A stretch of DNA of 16,629 nucleotides from Bacteroidota bacterium (GTDB lineage Bacteria > Bacteroidota > Bacteroidia > Sphingobacteriales > Sphingobacteriaceae), in assembly GCA_013286985.1 (NCBI GenBank), contig JABDEQ010000060.1:1-16629 (forward strand). The letters run 5' to 3'. The notes below the pieces were generated by a model, which saw only the letters and a list, made by a program, of their open reading frames with translations, ran no database searches and was not told the origin of the DNA. Below are positions 5,706 to 13,548 of the stretch, in pieces (within the stretch, counting starts at the first letter, position 1; every line of letters begins with the position of its first letter). The position numbers and the translations under genes were made by a program.

Positions 5706-8699
5706 ATGAAATGTTTCTTACGTAATTGCCGATCAGGACTCCTAAAAGTAATTTTTACAGTATCTCTTTTTCTTGTTTTTGCGGGAAGTGCATCTGCGGG
5801 TTCTTATACCTGGATTGGTACTTTAGGCGGAAGTTGGGGCACTGCTTCAAATTGGAATAGTATTTTAAATGGCCATGTGCCAGGTGCGGGGGATGATGTT
5901 GTCTTTAATGATGTCGTGCTTGGCTACACCGTTACTTTGTCGGCTGCTGTTACGGTAAATAGCATAACAGTTCTGGGTGTTCTAAGTTTAATTGGGGGAG
6001 TAACTTTAAATACACAAGGGCACGCCCTAACAGTATCATCTTTTTTGACGGTAGGCCAGTTTTATAACACTTCCGGTTCGATACCGGGAGTGGTCACGCC
6101 GACAATATTTACTATATTGGGCAGTGGTGCTGTTACGATTAATACCACGCTAAACGTTTATACCGGAGGAGTGCTAAATGCGGGCTCTACAAGCGACAAT
6201 ACAACTAATCTTATTATTTCTGGCGCTACAGCAAATGTTGCCAATCTTGTTCCTAATTCTCTTATATCTAATGCTATAGGTCTTTTAACCAGTGGTGCAG
6301 CCCCCACAATCAACAATTACGGCACCATGACCGCTAACTCATCTGCAGTATTAGATTTGAGCGGTTATTATAGCCAGATCATTAATTACGGCACCATAAC
6401 TGCTAACTCTTCCGCAACAATAAATCTGACTGGTAATAATAGCCTGATTAATAATACCGATATTTTCAATGCGGGTACTTCGGGATCTGCGTGTACCGTT
6501 AATGTTAATGCGCCAAGCGCTGCCATTACCAACGCAGGCTCAAGTCAAACTGCTTACTTTAATGTTGGCTCAACATCAGTAATCAACGTCACGGGTGGGT
6601 ATCAGGAAAGTGTAACTAACGCAAGCACCAACTCGGTGTTTACCTTGATGTCTGATCCCAATGGTTCTGCGGCAATAGGCCCAATAACGGTTAGCGGCAC
6701 CCCATCTGGTTTTGTTGGGGTATTTAATGTGCAGCGTTATATAACGGGTATCAGCTCAAGTTATACCAGTTACCGCTTGTTGTCTTCTCCTGTAAATAGT
6801 ACAAGCGCTGTTTCGGCTTCAACCAATTACATCAGTTTATACTATCTTAATAAAAATGCCGCCACAAACGCAACAACCTATCACGGCGTCTATACCGGAG
6901 GCCCGGGAGGTACCACGGGAGGATTTAATGTAACAACCGTAAACCCCATTATTTATTTCTACAACGAAACGCTTAAAACAAGTAACAGGGCATTTACCTC
7001 CGGAAAAAATGTGGGTGTTTCGTCAATCACCAGCAATACCGCTGTTACACCGGTAACTTCAACGGAAACTTTTGTGACTAAAGCAACGCAGGTCAATGGC
7101 ACCGCCTATACGGCACCCACTAATGTAAGCATGCCCGTTGGTAACGGCTATATCGATTATTTTGTAGGTCCCAACACTATAGCGACTGCATCCGGGCCAA
7201 TTAGCAATGCAGTTATCACCAATGTAGGGTACATCAATCAGCAGAATGTTCAGGTGTACTTATGGTACACGCCGGGCAATGGTACCGGAACGGGTACTGC
7301 GGGACAGCTGTCTTTTACATCGCCGGCTACAGGTGCTGCTGATAAATACCAGGGCTTTAATATGGTGGGTAACCCTTATCCATGTACTATAAGTTTGGCA
7401 TCTGTGTTTGCGGACAATATTACCGCTATCGATAACATTTATGTTTTAAGCGACTATAACCCCGGCGGGCAGGAGTATAATGCCTATACTCCAACAGGGA
7501 ATTCGTCGCCGTCGCCCGCATATGTGGCAAGTGGTCAGGGTTTTCAGGCACATGCGATAAGTGGTGGGCAAACACTTATATTTAAAGAAAGTGAAAAGGC
7601 TGCAACCACACAGTTAACAGGTACCTCATTATTATTATCGTTATACCGGGACAGACCTGATAAAAGCGAACAGGCGTTGTCGGGCTTGTATATGAAGATG
7701 GTGCAGGATAGTGTGACTTTTCATTATTGTGGTATATATTTCAATAAAAATTGGGTATCAACGTTTCAGGCGGGTGATGCAATTGATATAAACGGATCTC
7801 TGGCAGTTTCAATGTCAAGCTATACATCTGACGGGGTGCTTGTTGCCGTAAATCACCAGCCTGATTATAGAAAAGGGCTCAAGGTAAAATTATATGCCAA
7901 TGCTGCTAATGATGGCATATACAAGCTAAACGCAGAAGGGATCCGTAATATTGATACACTGTATGATATTTTCCTGATTGATCATTATAAAAATGACTCG
8001 CTGGATATGCGCCGTTACGGGTCGTATGCTTTTAATATCTACAAAAGTGACACATCTTCATTTGGCAGCTCCCGTTTCGAGTTATCTATTCATCCACGGC
8101 CATTGCCTCCTTACAAGTTGTTGAGTTTTGTTGCGCAAAAAGTAAAAGATGGTATACAGCTAACCTGGAAAACAGAGAGTGAAGCCAATTACACCGGCTT
8201 TGTATTGCAAAAAGAAGATGGTACACAGTATAATCAGTTATACAGTACGCAGAGTGACGGCAGAGGTGTTTACACTTTTACAGACCATAACCCGATATCA
8301 GGAAGCAATACTTATCGTTTGCAACAGTCGGGAATGACAGGTAATATAACTTATTCATCGCCTGTTACAATTGTATATGACGCCACCGGAACAAATGAAT
8401 CAATATGTGTATATCCAAACCCGGTGAAGGACGTAATTAATTTAACCATAAACCGAAATAATCAAAACTTAAATAATAATCAAATAATTGGCATAAACTC
8501 GCCGTCGTTTTCTGCCGGATCAGTTTCATATGGCATTAAAATAATGACTATTACAGGTACCGTAGTGATGTCGAATGAATCTACCGCCTCCGACTGGCAT
8601 CATAATGCCGTTTCACTTGCTCCCGGGCCATACATTATACAGGTAATTAACAATAATGATAAAAGCCTGGTAGGGAAAAGCATGTTTATTAAAATATAA
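5706..8699 (+). CDS. Large T9SS-secreted surface protein, paralogue 1
   Basis: A 997-residue secreted protein, probably an adhesin or cell-surface structural protein; the ligand is unknown. A signal peptide with a long hydrophobic core ends near ASA (29-31). The mature chain opens with YTWIG...W...NW and a PGAGDDVVF stretch, a pattern seen in Bacteroidota surface proteins. Residues about 70-311 form a Gly/Ser/Thr/Asn-rich head, including a 23-residue tandem repeat at 204-249. From FTLMS (312) the base shared with the other two paralogues begins: VQRYITG...YRLLSSPV (342-363), KYQGFNMVGNPYPC (547-560), YCGIYF (674-679), IRNIDTLYDIFLIDHY (746-761), an FN3-like beta region (about 803-891) and the T9SS type A sorting domain from YPNPVKD (903) to the terminal FIKI. 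The sorting domain holds an unusual 25-residue Asn-rich insert (917-941). ATG 5706 is the only start giving a complete signal peptide. Confidence 0.9.
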   Translation: MKCFLRNCRSGLLKVIFTVSLFLVFAGSASAGSYTWIGTLGGSWGTASNWNSILNGHVPGAGDDVVFNDVVLGYTVTLSAAVTVNSITVLGVLSLIGGVTLNTQGHALTVSSFLTVGQFYNTSGSIPGVVTPTIFTILGSGAVTINTTLNVYTGGVLNAGSTSDNTTNLIISGATANVANLVPNSLISNAIGLLTSGAAPTINNYGTMTANSSAVLDLSGYYSQIINYGTITANSSATINLTGNNSLINNTDIFNAGTSGSACTVNVNAPSAAITNAGSSQTAYFNVGSTSVINVTGGYQESVTNASTNSVFTLMSDPNGSAAIGPITVSGTPSGFVGVFNVQRYITGISSSYTSYRLLSSPVNSTSAVSASTNYISLYYLNKNAATNATTYHGVYTGGPGGTTGGFNVTTVNPIIYFYNETLKTSNRAFTSGKNVGVSSITSNTAVTPVTSTETFVTKATQVNGTAYTAPTNVSMPVGNGYIDYFVGPNTIATASGPISNAVITNVGYINQQNVQVYLWYTPGNGTGTGTAGQLSFTSPATGAADKYQGFNMVGNPYPCTISLASVFADNITAIDNIYVLSDYNPGGQEYNAYTPTGNSSPSPAYVASGQGFQAHAISGGQTLIFKESEKAATTQLTGTSLLLSLYRDRPDKSEQALSGLYMKMVQDSVTFHYCGIYFNKNWVSTFQAGDAIDINGSLAVSMSSYTSDGVLVAVNHQPDYRKGLKVKLYANAANDGIYKLNAEGIRNIDTLYDIFLIDHYKNDSLDMRRYGSYAFNIYKSDTSSFGSSRFELSIHPRPLPPYKLLSFVAQKVKDGIQLTWKTESEANYTGFVLQKEDGTQYNQLYSTQSDGRGVYTFTDHNPISGSNTYRLQQSGMTGNITYSSPVTIVYDATGTNESICVYPNPVKDVINLTINRNNQNLNNNQIIGINSPSFSAGSVSYGIKIMTITGTVVMSNESTASDWHHNAVSLAPGPYIIQVINNNDKSLVGKSMFIKI
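6315..6452 (+). repeat. Two-copy 69-bp tandem repeat in head 1
   Basis: Copies at 6315-6383 and 6384-6452 each begin AATTACGGCACCAT and encode a 23-residue unit of the form NYG-T-(M/I)-TANSSA...L-(S/T)-G. A more degenerate third unit seems to follow. Repeats of this type are typical of beta-solenoid coils. Confidence 0.75.
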
Positions 8700-8737
8700 A
8701 ATAGGTAATTGAATTGTTACGGTATTGATGATTTTTT

Positions 8738-8763
8738 TTGCTAAAAAGTTCTTTTTTTAGCAA
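8738..8763 (+). terminator. AT-rich hairpin after paralogue 1
   Basis: TTGCTAAAAA (8738-8747) pairs perfectly with TTTTTAGCAA (8754-8763) around a six-base loop, 38 bases after the stop codon. The T run lies in and just before the arms rather than after the hairpin, so terminator function is plausible but not clear. Confidence 0.45.
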
Positions 8764-8797
8764 CCCGTACTCTTAGTTTTACGTATAAAGAATGTGG

Positions 8798-8815
8798 TCG
8801 AAACTACAATTTCGA
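8798..8815 (+). other. Short hairpin in the spacer before paralogue 2
   Basis: TCGAAA at 8798-8803 pairs with TTTCGA at 8810-8815 around a six-base loop. It lies just upstream of the larger hairpin at 8823-8863. No function can be assigned. Confidence 0.3.
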
Positions 8816-8822
8816 TTCGGGT

Positions 8823-8863
8823 GTTACGAGATGCTCTGAAAGACAATTTCAGTGCATCGTAAC
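8823..8863 (+). promoter_or_regulatory. Large hairpin in the upstream region of paralogue 2
   Basis: The left arm is GTTAC-GA-GATGC-T-CTGAAA and the right arm TTTCAG-T-GCATC-GTAAC, with loop GACAA. This gives 16 Watson-Crick pairs interrupted by a T-T mismatch and a two-base bulge. AGATAATTTTT follows, which could act as a weak U tract. The ATG of the next gene is 68 bases further on. It could be a terminator, a leader element or a protein-binding palindrome. Confidence 0.5.
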
Positions 8864-8931
8864 AGATAATTTTTGAGTTGATAAATTTATTGATAAGCAA
8901 AGGATGGGGCCTCAGTTAATTGTATATAACT

Positions 8932-11900
8932 ATGGCAAATCGTCTTTTATTAACCCTTTTGATAGGGTTCGGATTTTCAATCCAGGCTGAAGCTGCGGCT
9001 ATCACGTTTAGTTGGAAAGGGTCGTCAAGTACAACCTGGGAATCGGCAAGTAATTGGACAGCCAGCGATGGTTCAACAACAAATTATCCCGGATCGGGCA
9101 GCAGAACCACAGATATTGTTGATTTTGGGGTTAGTGGCTCAAGCTATACCCGTCAGCCAACATTAAGCACAAGTTTAACAATAGCGTCTATTGAGTTTGG
9201 TGGAGGCGTCGAAACAGGTGGAACATCATTGACCGTTAACGGTGCCACATTAACTGTTGGAACCATAACTCAGGATATTAATACCAATGGTTCCGCTAAT
9301 ACAACCTACGATTATTTGTATGGCACAGGGACAATAAATGCTACTACCATACAATTAGGCAGTGGTACGAATACCAACGGTTCCGATAATTATTTTATTA
9401 CAGATATTGCAACCCTAAATATTTCGGGGAATGTAGTTATTATTTCAAATGTAAATTCAAATAACGGCTCCGGCTTCAGGCTGGAAAACGGAAATATGTA
9501 TTTAGCCGGGCAAATTATTTTTAACCCGGTAAGCAGCAACATCGACCCAACAAATAGTACAACAAGCGGCAACGATTCTTATTTTACAATAAACACTATT
9601 ACACGTATTAACAGCGTCGCTACTACTCCTCACTTATATTTATCAAATGCTAACCCAGTACCATCTATTCCTACTCCTAAAGCATCGGTAAACTTTTATG
9701 GCGATACCGGCGGTACGGGATATGTTACCTATACGGCAGCAAACGCTAATATTTTAACAACCGCCACTGCCGGTTTTGGAACCGGGGGCGGCAAAATAGA
9801 TACTTCTAAAACAAGTTATGATAATCTCATCATTCAGGGCACAGGCCTTGCTACGGTTGGCGGCAGCACAGTCGGAGCCTTAAAAGTAGCGGGAGATTTT
9901 GACACTTATAGTCCGGTTACTTTTAGTCCGGCTGGTGCAAGTGCAACCAACACCTCGGTAGGAGGCAACTGGAACAACACTTCAACCGTTACTGGTGGCG
10001 TAGGCAGTACAGCCATCTCAGGTAATGTGGTAAATTCAGGTACCATGAATCTTTCTTCGGGTATTCTGGAGGTTGGCGGCAGTTTGTCAAATACTTCAAA
10101 TTTAACTGCCGGAAGCGGCAATATCACTGTTGATGCTAATGTGACAAATTCGGGCAATCTAACTATGTCATCAGGGTCCTTAACGGTAGGGGGTAATTAT
10201 ACAAACAGTGCTGGCGGAACGTTTACGGCAGGCTCCGGAACAGTTTATTTTGATGGTAAAAGTGCACAAACACTTGTGGATAATAGTACAGCCGGAACGA
10301 CATTTAATAATGTAACTTTTAACGGTGCAACTGCCAGCAGTGTATCAACCATAAGCCCAGGTGTAGGAAATTTTGCAGTTTCGCCAATTGGTGTTTTAAC
10401 CATGGCAAATGATGCGAAACTGGTTGCAGGATCAACCACAGTTGGTGGGGCGGCATATTTAACTTTAATGTCAAATACCAATTCTACTTCTGCCGTGGGG
10501 GTAATACCATCTACATGCAGTATTACAGGAAATGTGAATGTACAACGTTATATAACGGGTACAAACTCAAATTATGCCAGTTACCGTTTGTTGTCATCGC
10601 CGGTAAATAATATAAGTCCAATTTCCGGGCCTTCAAATTACATCAGCTTATATCACCTAAATAAAAGTTCAACTGTTGGCGGTGTAACTTATAATGGCAT
10701 TTATACCGGCGGCCCGGGTGGCGTTGCAGGTGGTTTTAATGCTACCACTGTAAATCCAATCATTTATATATATAACGAAAGATTGGAAACAAGCAACGCA
10801 TATTTCACTTCGGGCAAAAATGTGGGTATCTCATCAATGGATATAACAAGTAGTGCCGCTACCGATGTAAATACTGTTAGCAGGGCCACACTTGCCAATG
10901 GAGGAGCGGCCTATTCGGCGCCTAGCGGTGTAAACATACCTGTTGGAAATGGCTATATCGACTACTTTATTGGCCCTAATACGCTATCGAGTCCGTCAGG
11001 AGCAATCGGCCCGGCTACTATTACCAACGTAGGCTTTATTAACCAGCAAAATGTGAAAGTTTATTTATGGTATACACCGGGCAGTGGTACAGGTACTGGT
11101 ACCGCCGGACAGTTGTCTTACACTACACCGGCAAGTGGCCCTGCAGATAAGTATCAGGGGTTTAATATGGTAGGTAATCCTTATCCATGTACTATAAGTT
11201 TGGCCCAGGTTTTTGCTGATAATCCGGGTATTGACAATATTTATGTATTAAGTGACTATAATCCCAATGGACAGGAGTATAATGCTTATACAGCCACTGG
11301 AAATTCATCACCATCGCCGGCATATGTGGTGAGTGGTCAGGGTTTTCACGCGCATGCAAAAAGTGCGGGACAAACACTCACATTTAATGAAAACGAAAAG
11401 GCTCCTGCGCAGCAGCTAACAGGTTCTTCATTATTGTTAGGAACTCCCAAACAAACCAGCCAACCATTAACAGGTTTATACATGAAGATGGTTAAAGACA
11501 GCATAGTATATGATTATTGCGGAATTTATTTCAGAAGTGATTGGGTATCGACATTTAAAGCTGGCGATGCAATTGATATTGGCGGGCTGTCGCCACAGGT
11601 TTATATGTCGAGTTACAGTTCTGATGGTGTGCGTTTATCGGTGAATCATCAGCCCGATTATACTAAAGGTATTAATGTAAGGCTATACGCCGATGCTAAT
11701 ACAGATGGCGCGTACAGTTTAAAAATAGAAGGAATACGTAATATTGATACTTTATATGATATTTTTCTTTTAGATCATTATCAGAAAGATTCGGTAAATA
11801 TTCGTCGTACCGGTTCGTATGCTTTTAATATCTATAAAAGTGATTCGTCATCATTTGGTGGTTCGCGTTTTGAATTGTCTATACGTTTGCGGCCATTGCC

Positions 11901-12498
11901 GCCTTACCAATTGGTGAGTTTTACAGCGCAGAAAGAGAGCAATGGCATCCAGTTAACCTGGAAAACAAAAAACGAAGCAAATTATACAGGCTTTGTGCTG
12001 CAGAAGGCAGACGGCACCCAATTTAATCAATTGTACAGTTTACAAAGTGACGGCGGTGGTGCTTATAACTTTAATGATCGTCATCCAGCTATGGGCAGTA
12101 ATACATATCGTCTGTTGCAAACCGGTATAACCGGCGATACAAGTTATTCATCTCCGGTTACAGTAATGTATGCACCCGCAGGGGCTGAAGGCTCAATCAG
12201 TGTATATCCAAATCCGGTAAAGGATGTCATTAATTTAACGATTAATCAGAATGGTACAAATGTAAATTCAGGTGGCAACCAGTCATTTAATTTCAATTTA
12301 TCGGTGTCTTCAATAAAGTCAACTACTTACCAGATAAAAATAATGAATATGACCGGGGCAGTGTTGATATCTGATACGTCTGACGAGGCAGATTGGCATC
12401 ATAGTACTGCCGGACTTATTCCAGGTACATATGTTATACAAGTAATTAATAATACTGATAAAAGCTTGATAGGAAAAGCAATCTTTATTAAAATATAG
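8932..12498 (+). CDS. Large T9SS-secreted surface protein, paralogue 2
   Basis: The largest of the three paralogues, 1188 residues from the ATG at 8932. The frame opens four codons earlier at a TTG (8920), but MANRLLLTLLIGFGF makes a normal signal peptide, ending near AEA (19-21). The mature protein starts with FSWKG...W...NW. The head is about 509 residues including the signal peptide and bears five tandem units of 19-21 residues at 342-438 (pattern V-G-G-N/S ... N-S/T-G/S ... GSG). These are followed by YFDGKSAQTL, a coil motif common in Bacteroidota solenoid proteins. The shared base begins at about 510 (LTLMS): VQRYITG...YRLLSSPV, KYQGFNMVGNPYPC with C753, DYCGIYF with C863, and the T9SS sorting domain from YPNPVKD (Y1092) with a 27-residue Asn-rich insert at 1106-1132. 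It is 232 bases downstream of paralogue 1, so each gene probably has its own promoter. Function beyond surface display or adhesion is inference. Confidence 0.9.
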   Translation: MANRLLLTLLIGFGFSIQAEAAAITFSWKGSSSTTWESASNWTASDGSTTNYPGSGSRTTDIVDFGVSGSSYTRQPTLSTSLTIASIEFGGGVETGGTSLTVNGATLTVGTITQDINTNGSANTTYDYLYGTGTINATTIQLGSGTNTNGSDNYFITDIATLNISGNVVIISNVNSNNGSGFRLENGNMYLAGQIIFNPVSSNIDPTNSTTSGNDSYFTINTITRINSVATTPHLYLSNANPVPSIPTPKASVNFYGDTGGTGYVTYTAANANILTTATAGFGTGGGKIDTSKTSYDNLIIQGTGLATVGGSTVGALKVAGDFDTYSPVTFSPAGASATNTSVGGNWNNTSTVTGGVGSTAISGNVVNSGTMNLSSGILEVGGSLSNTSNLTAGSGNITVDANVTNSGNLTMSSGSLTVGGNYTNSAGGTFTAGSGTVYFDGKSAQTLVDNSTAGTTFNNVTFNGATASSVSTISPGVGNFAVSPIGVLTMANDAKLVAGSTTVGGAAYLTLMSNTNSTSAVGVIPSTCSITGNVNVQRYITGTNSNYASYRLLSSPVNNISPISGPSNYISLYHLNKSSTVGGVTYNGIYTGGPGGVAGGFNATTVNPIIYIYNERLETSNAYFTSGKNVGISSMDITSSAATDVNTVSRATLANGGAAYSAPSGVNIPVGNGYIDYFIGPNTLSSPSGAIGPATITNVGFINQQNVKVYLWYTPGSGTGTGTAGQLSYTTPASGPADKYQGFNMVGNPYPCTISLAQVFADNPGIDNIYVLSDYNPNGQEYNAYTATGNSSPSPAYVVSGQGFHAHAKSAGQTLTFNENEKAPAQQLTGSSLLLGTPKQTSQPLTGLYMKMVKDSIVYDYCGIYFRSDWVSTFKAGDAIDIGGLSPQVYMSSYSSDGVRLSVNHQPDYTKGINVRLYADANTDGAYSLKIEGIRNIDTLYDIFLLDHYQKDSVNIRRTGSYAFNIYKSDSSSFGGSRFELSIRLRPLPPYQLVSFTAQKESNGIQLTWKTKNEANYTGFVLQKADGTQFNQLYSLQSDGGGAYNFNDRHPAMGSNTYRLLQTGITGDTSYSSPVTVMYAPAGAEGSISVYPNPVKDVINLTINQNGTNVNSGGNQSFNFNLSVSSIKSTTYQIKIMNMTGAVLISDTSDEADWHHSTAGLIPGTYVIQVINNTDKSLIGKAIFIKI
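9955..10245 (+). repeat. Degenerate 57-bp tandem repeats in head 2
   Basis: Four units of exactly 19 codons and a fifth of 21 lie in tandem. The protein pattern is x-V-x-G-N-x-x-N-(S/T)-(G/S)-x-(L/M)-x-x-(G/S)-S-G-x-(L/I). DNA copies are diverged, so the repeat is kept at the protein level. This fits stacked coils of a right-handed beta-solenoid. Confidence 0.75.
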
Positions 12499-12527
12499 TA
12501 TAGAAGAACAACAACTTCTTTGAGACG

Positions 12528-12566
12528 AAAAAAGGCGGGCATTGTAAATAAATGCCGACCTTTTTT
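12528..12566. terminator. Bidirectional terminator between paralogue 2 and msrA
   Basis: AAAAAAGG and GGCATT on the left pair with AATGCC and CCTTTTTT on the right, around a two-by-two internal loop (CG against GA) and a seven-base hairpin loop. The A and T runs give a U tract on both strands. It lies between the convergent genes, 29 bases after one stop and 19 after the other, with a further T run beyond 12570. Confidence 0.9.
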
Positions 12567-12585
12567 GCGTTTTTTTATTTATCTG

Positions 12586-13131
12586 TCACAGTAATTCCGG
12601 CTTTATTTTTTCGGTGAACTCTTTAGCAAATTTGTAAAGCTTAGGTTGTATAACGGCAGCGCAATAAGGGTTCTGCGGGTTGTTAGCGAAATAGTTTTGG
12701 TGATAATCCTCGGCTTTGTAAAATTCACTCGCGGGGGTTATTTCTGTAACTATTGGCTGATCAAAAACATCTTCGTTTGTAAGTCGCTTTATCATGGCTT
12801 CGGCTTGTTGTTTTTGCTCGTCATCTTCGTAAAATATTACCGACCTGTATTGTGTGCCAACATCATTCCCCTGTTTGTTTAAGGTAGTTGGATTGTGGGT
12901 TTTAAAAAATATAAGTAGTAACTCATCAAACGATATTTCATCGGCATCATACAATAATTGAAGTACTTCTGCATAACCAGTGGTTCCGTTGCAAACTTCT
13001 TTGTAGGTTGGGTTTTTGGTATGCCCGCCCATATACCCCGAAGTTACACTCTTCACTCCTTTAACCGCTTCAAATATAGCTTCGGTGCACCAAAAGCACC
13101 CATTGCCGAATGTTATTTTCTGTAAATTCAT
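12586..13131 (-). CDS. msrA: Peptide methionine (S)-S-oxide reductase MsrA
   Basis: Reduces the S form of methionine sulfoxide in proteins and free methionine, using a catalytic cysteine and thioredoxin. The 181-residue length suits a single MsrA domain without an MsrB fusion. The active site is GCFWCTEA with the nucleophile C12. C15 in the same motif replaces the Gly of the E. coli GCFWG and is a candidate resolving cysteine, with C157 (NPYC) as another. Family motifs follow: SGYMGG (31-36), NPTYKEVCNGTTGYAEV (40-56), NKQGNDVGTQYRSVIFY (85-101) and EDYHQNYF (141-148). No signal peptide is present, so it acts in the cytosol. The ATG at 13131 gives the normal start just before the active-site strand. 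It is convergent with the second surface protein and divergent from the third, sharing a 417-base upstream region with the latter. Confidence 0.97.
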   Translation of the reverse strand: MNLQKITFGNGCFWCTEAIFEAVKGVKSVTSGYMGGHTKNPTYKEVCNGTTGYAEVLQLLYDADEISFDELLLIFFKTHNPTTLNKQGNDVGTQYRSVIFYEDDEQKQQAEAMIKRLTNEDVFDQPIVTEITPASEFYKAEDYHQNYFANNPQNPYCAAVIQPKLYKFAKEFTEKIKPELL

Positions 13132-13548
13132 ATGGATAAAGATATTTAATCTAAGATAATATTTGTGTACGCTAAAGCACTAAAAGAATAACTAATATGG
13201 CAATATGATTACTAATTATTGAATTTTCTGAAAAGGGGTAGTCCGGTATGGAACTTTCATGCTTTTTTTGCAAAGAAAGCGCGATTGCAATGTTGTAAGA
13301 AATTCAATTAACTGTAAGCGGTACATTTAATTAATAGTATATTATATATTAATTATTAGATTATTTGCTTATTGTTCATTATTATGTACTTAATTCAGTT
13401 ATTTATTTTGAGTTTTTACGATATATAGCAACTTATTGTAGTTATTTATCGTAAAGAAACCAATTTGCAAATGGTTGAAAATAGAAATTGACAACTTGGT
13501 GCGAAGGTTTATTTAAATACCTGATTATTAACCTTAAACTATTGCGCT
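13132..13548. other. AT-rich divergent spacer, msrA / paralogue 3, no gene
   Basis: No gene recognised on either strand. It must contain the promoters of msrA (leftward) and paralogue 3 (rightward). On the minus strand TATCTTTA close to the msrA start is one base off TAnnTTTG. A 20-base near-palindrome GCTTTTTTTGCAAAGAAAGC lies at 13261-13280, and the 10-base palindrome ATTTGCAAAT at 13464-13473. Upstream of paralogue 3, TATTAACCT at 13526-13534 matches the block found before paralogue 1. Confidence 0.55.

Noticed and set aside
12646..12882. 78-codon plus-strand frame inside msrA
   Set aside because: Antisense shadow of a certain gene, with no family similarity.
13261..13280. 20-base near-palindrome GCTTTTTTTGCAAAGAAAGC
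   Set aside because: A-T rich and without a proper loop; such a sequence can arise by chance in an AT-rich spacer. Mentioned only in the spacer entry.
13486..13496. TTGACA-like sequence upstream of paralogue 3
   Set aside because: It resembles the E. coli -35 box, but Bacteroidota promoters use another consensus and no matching downstream element was found.
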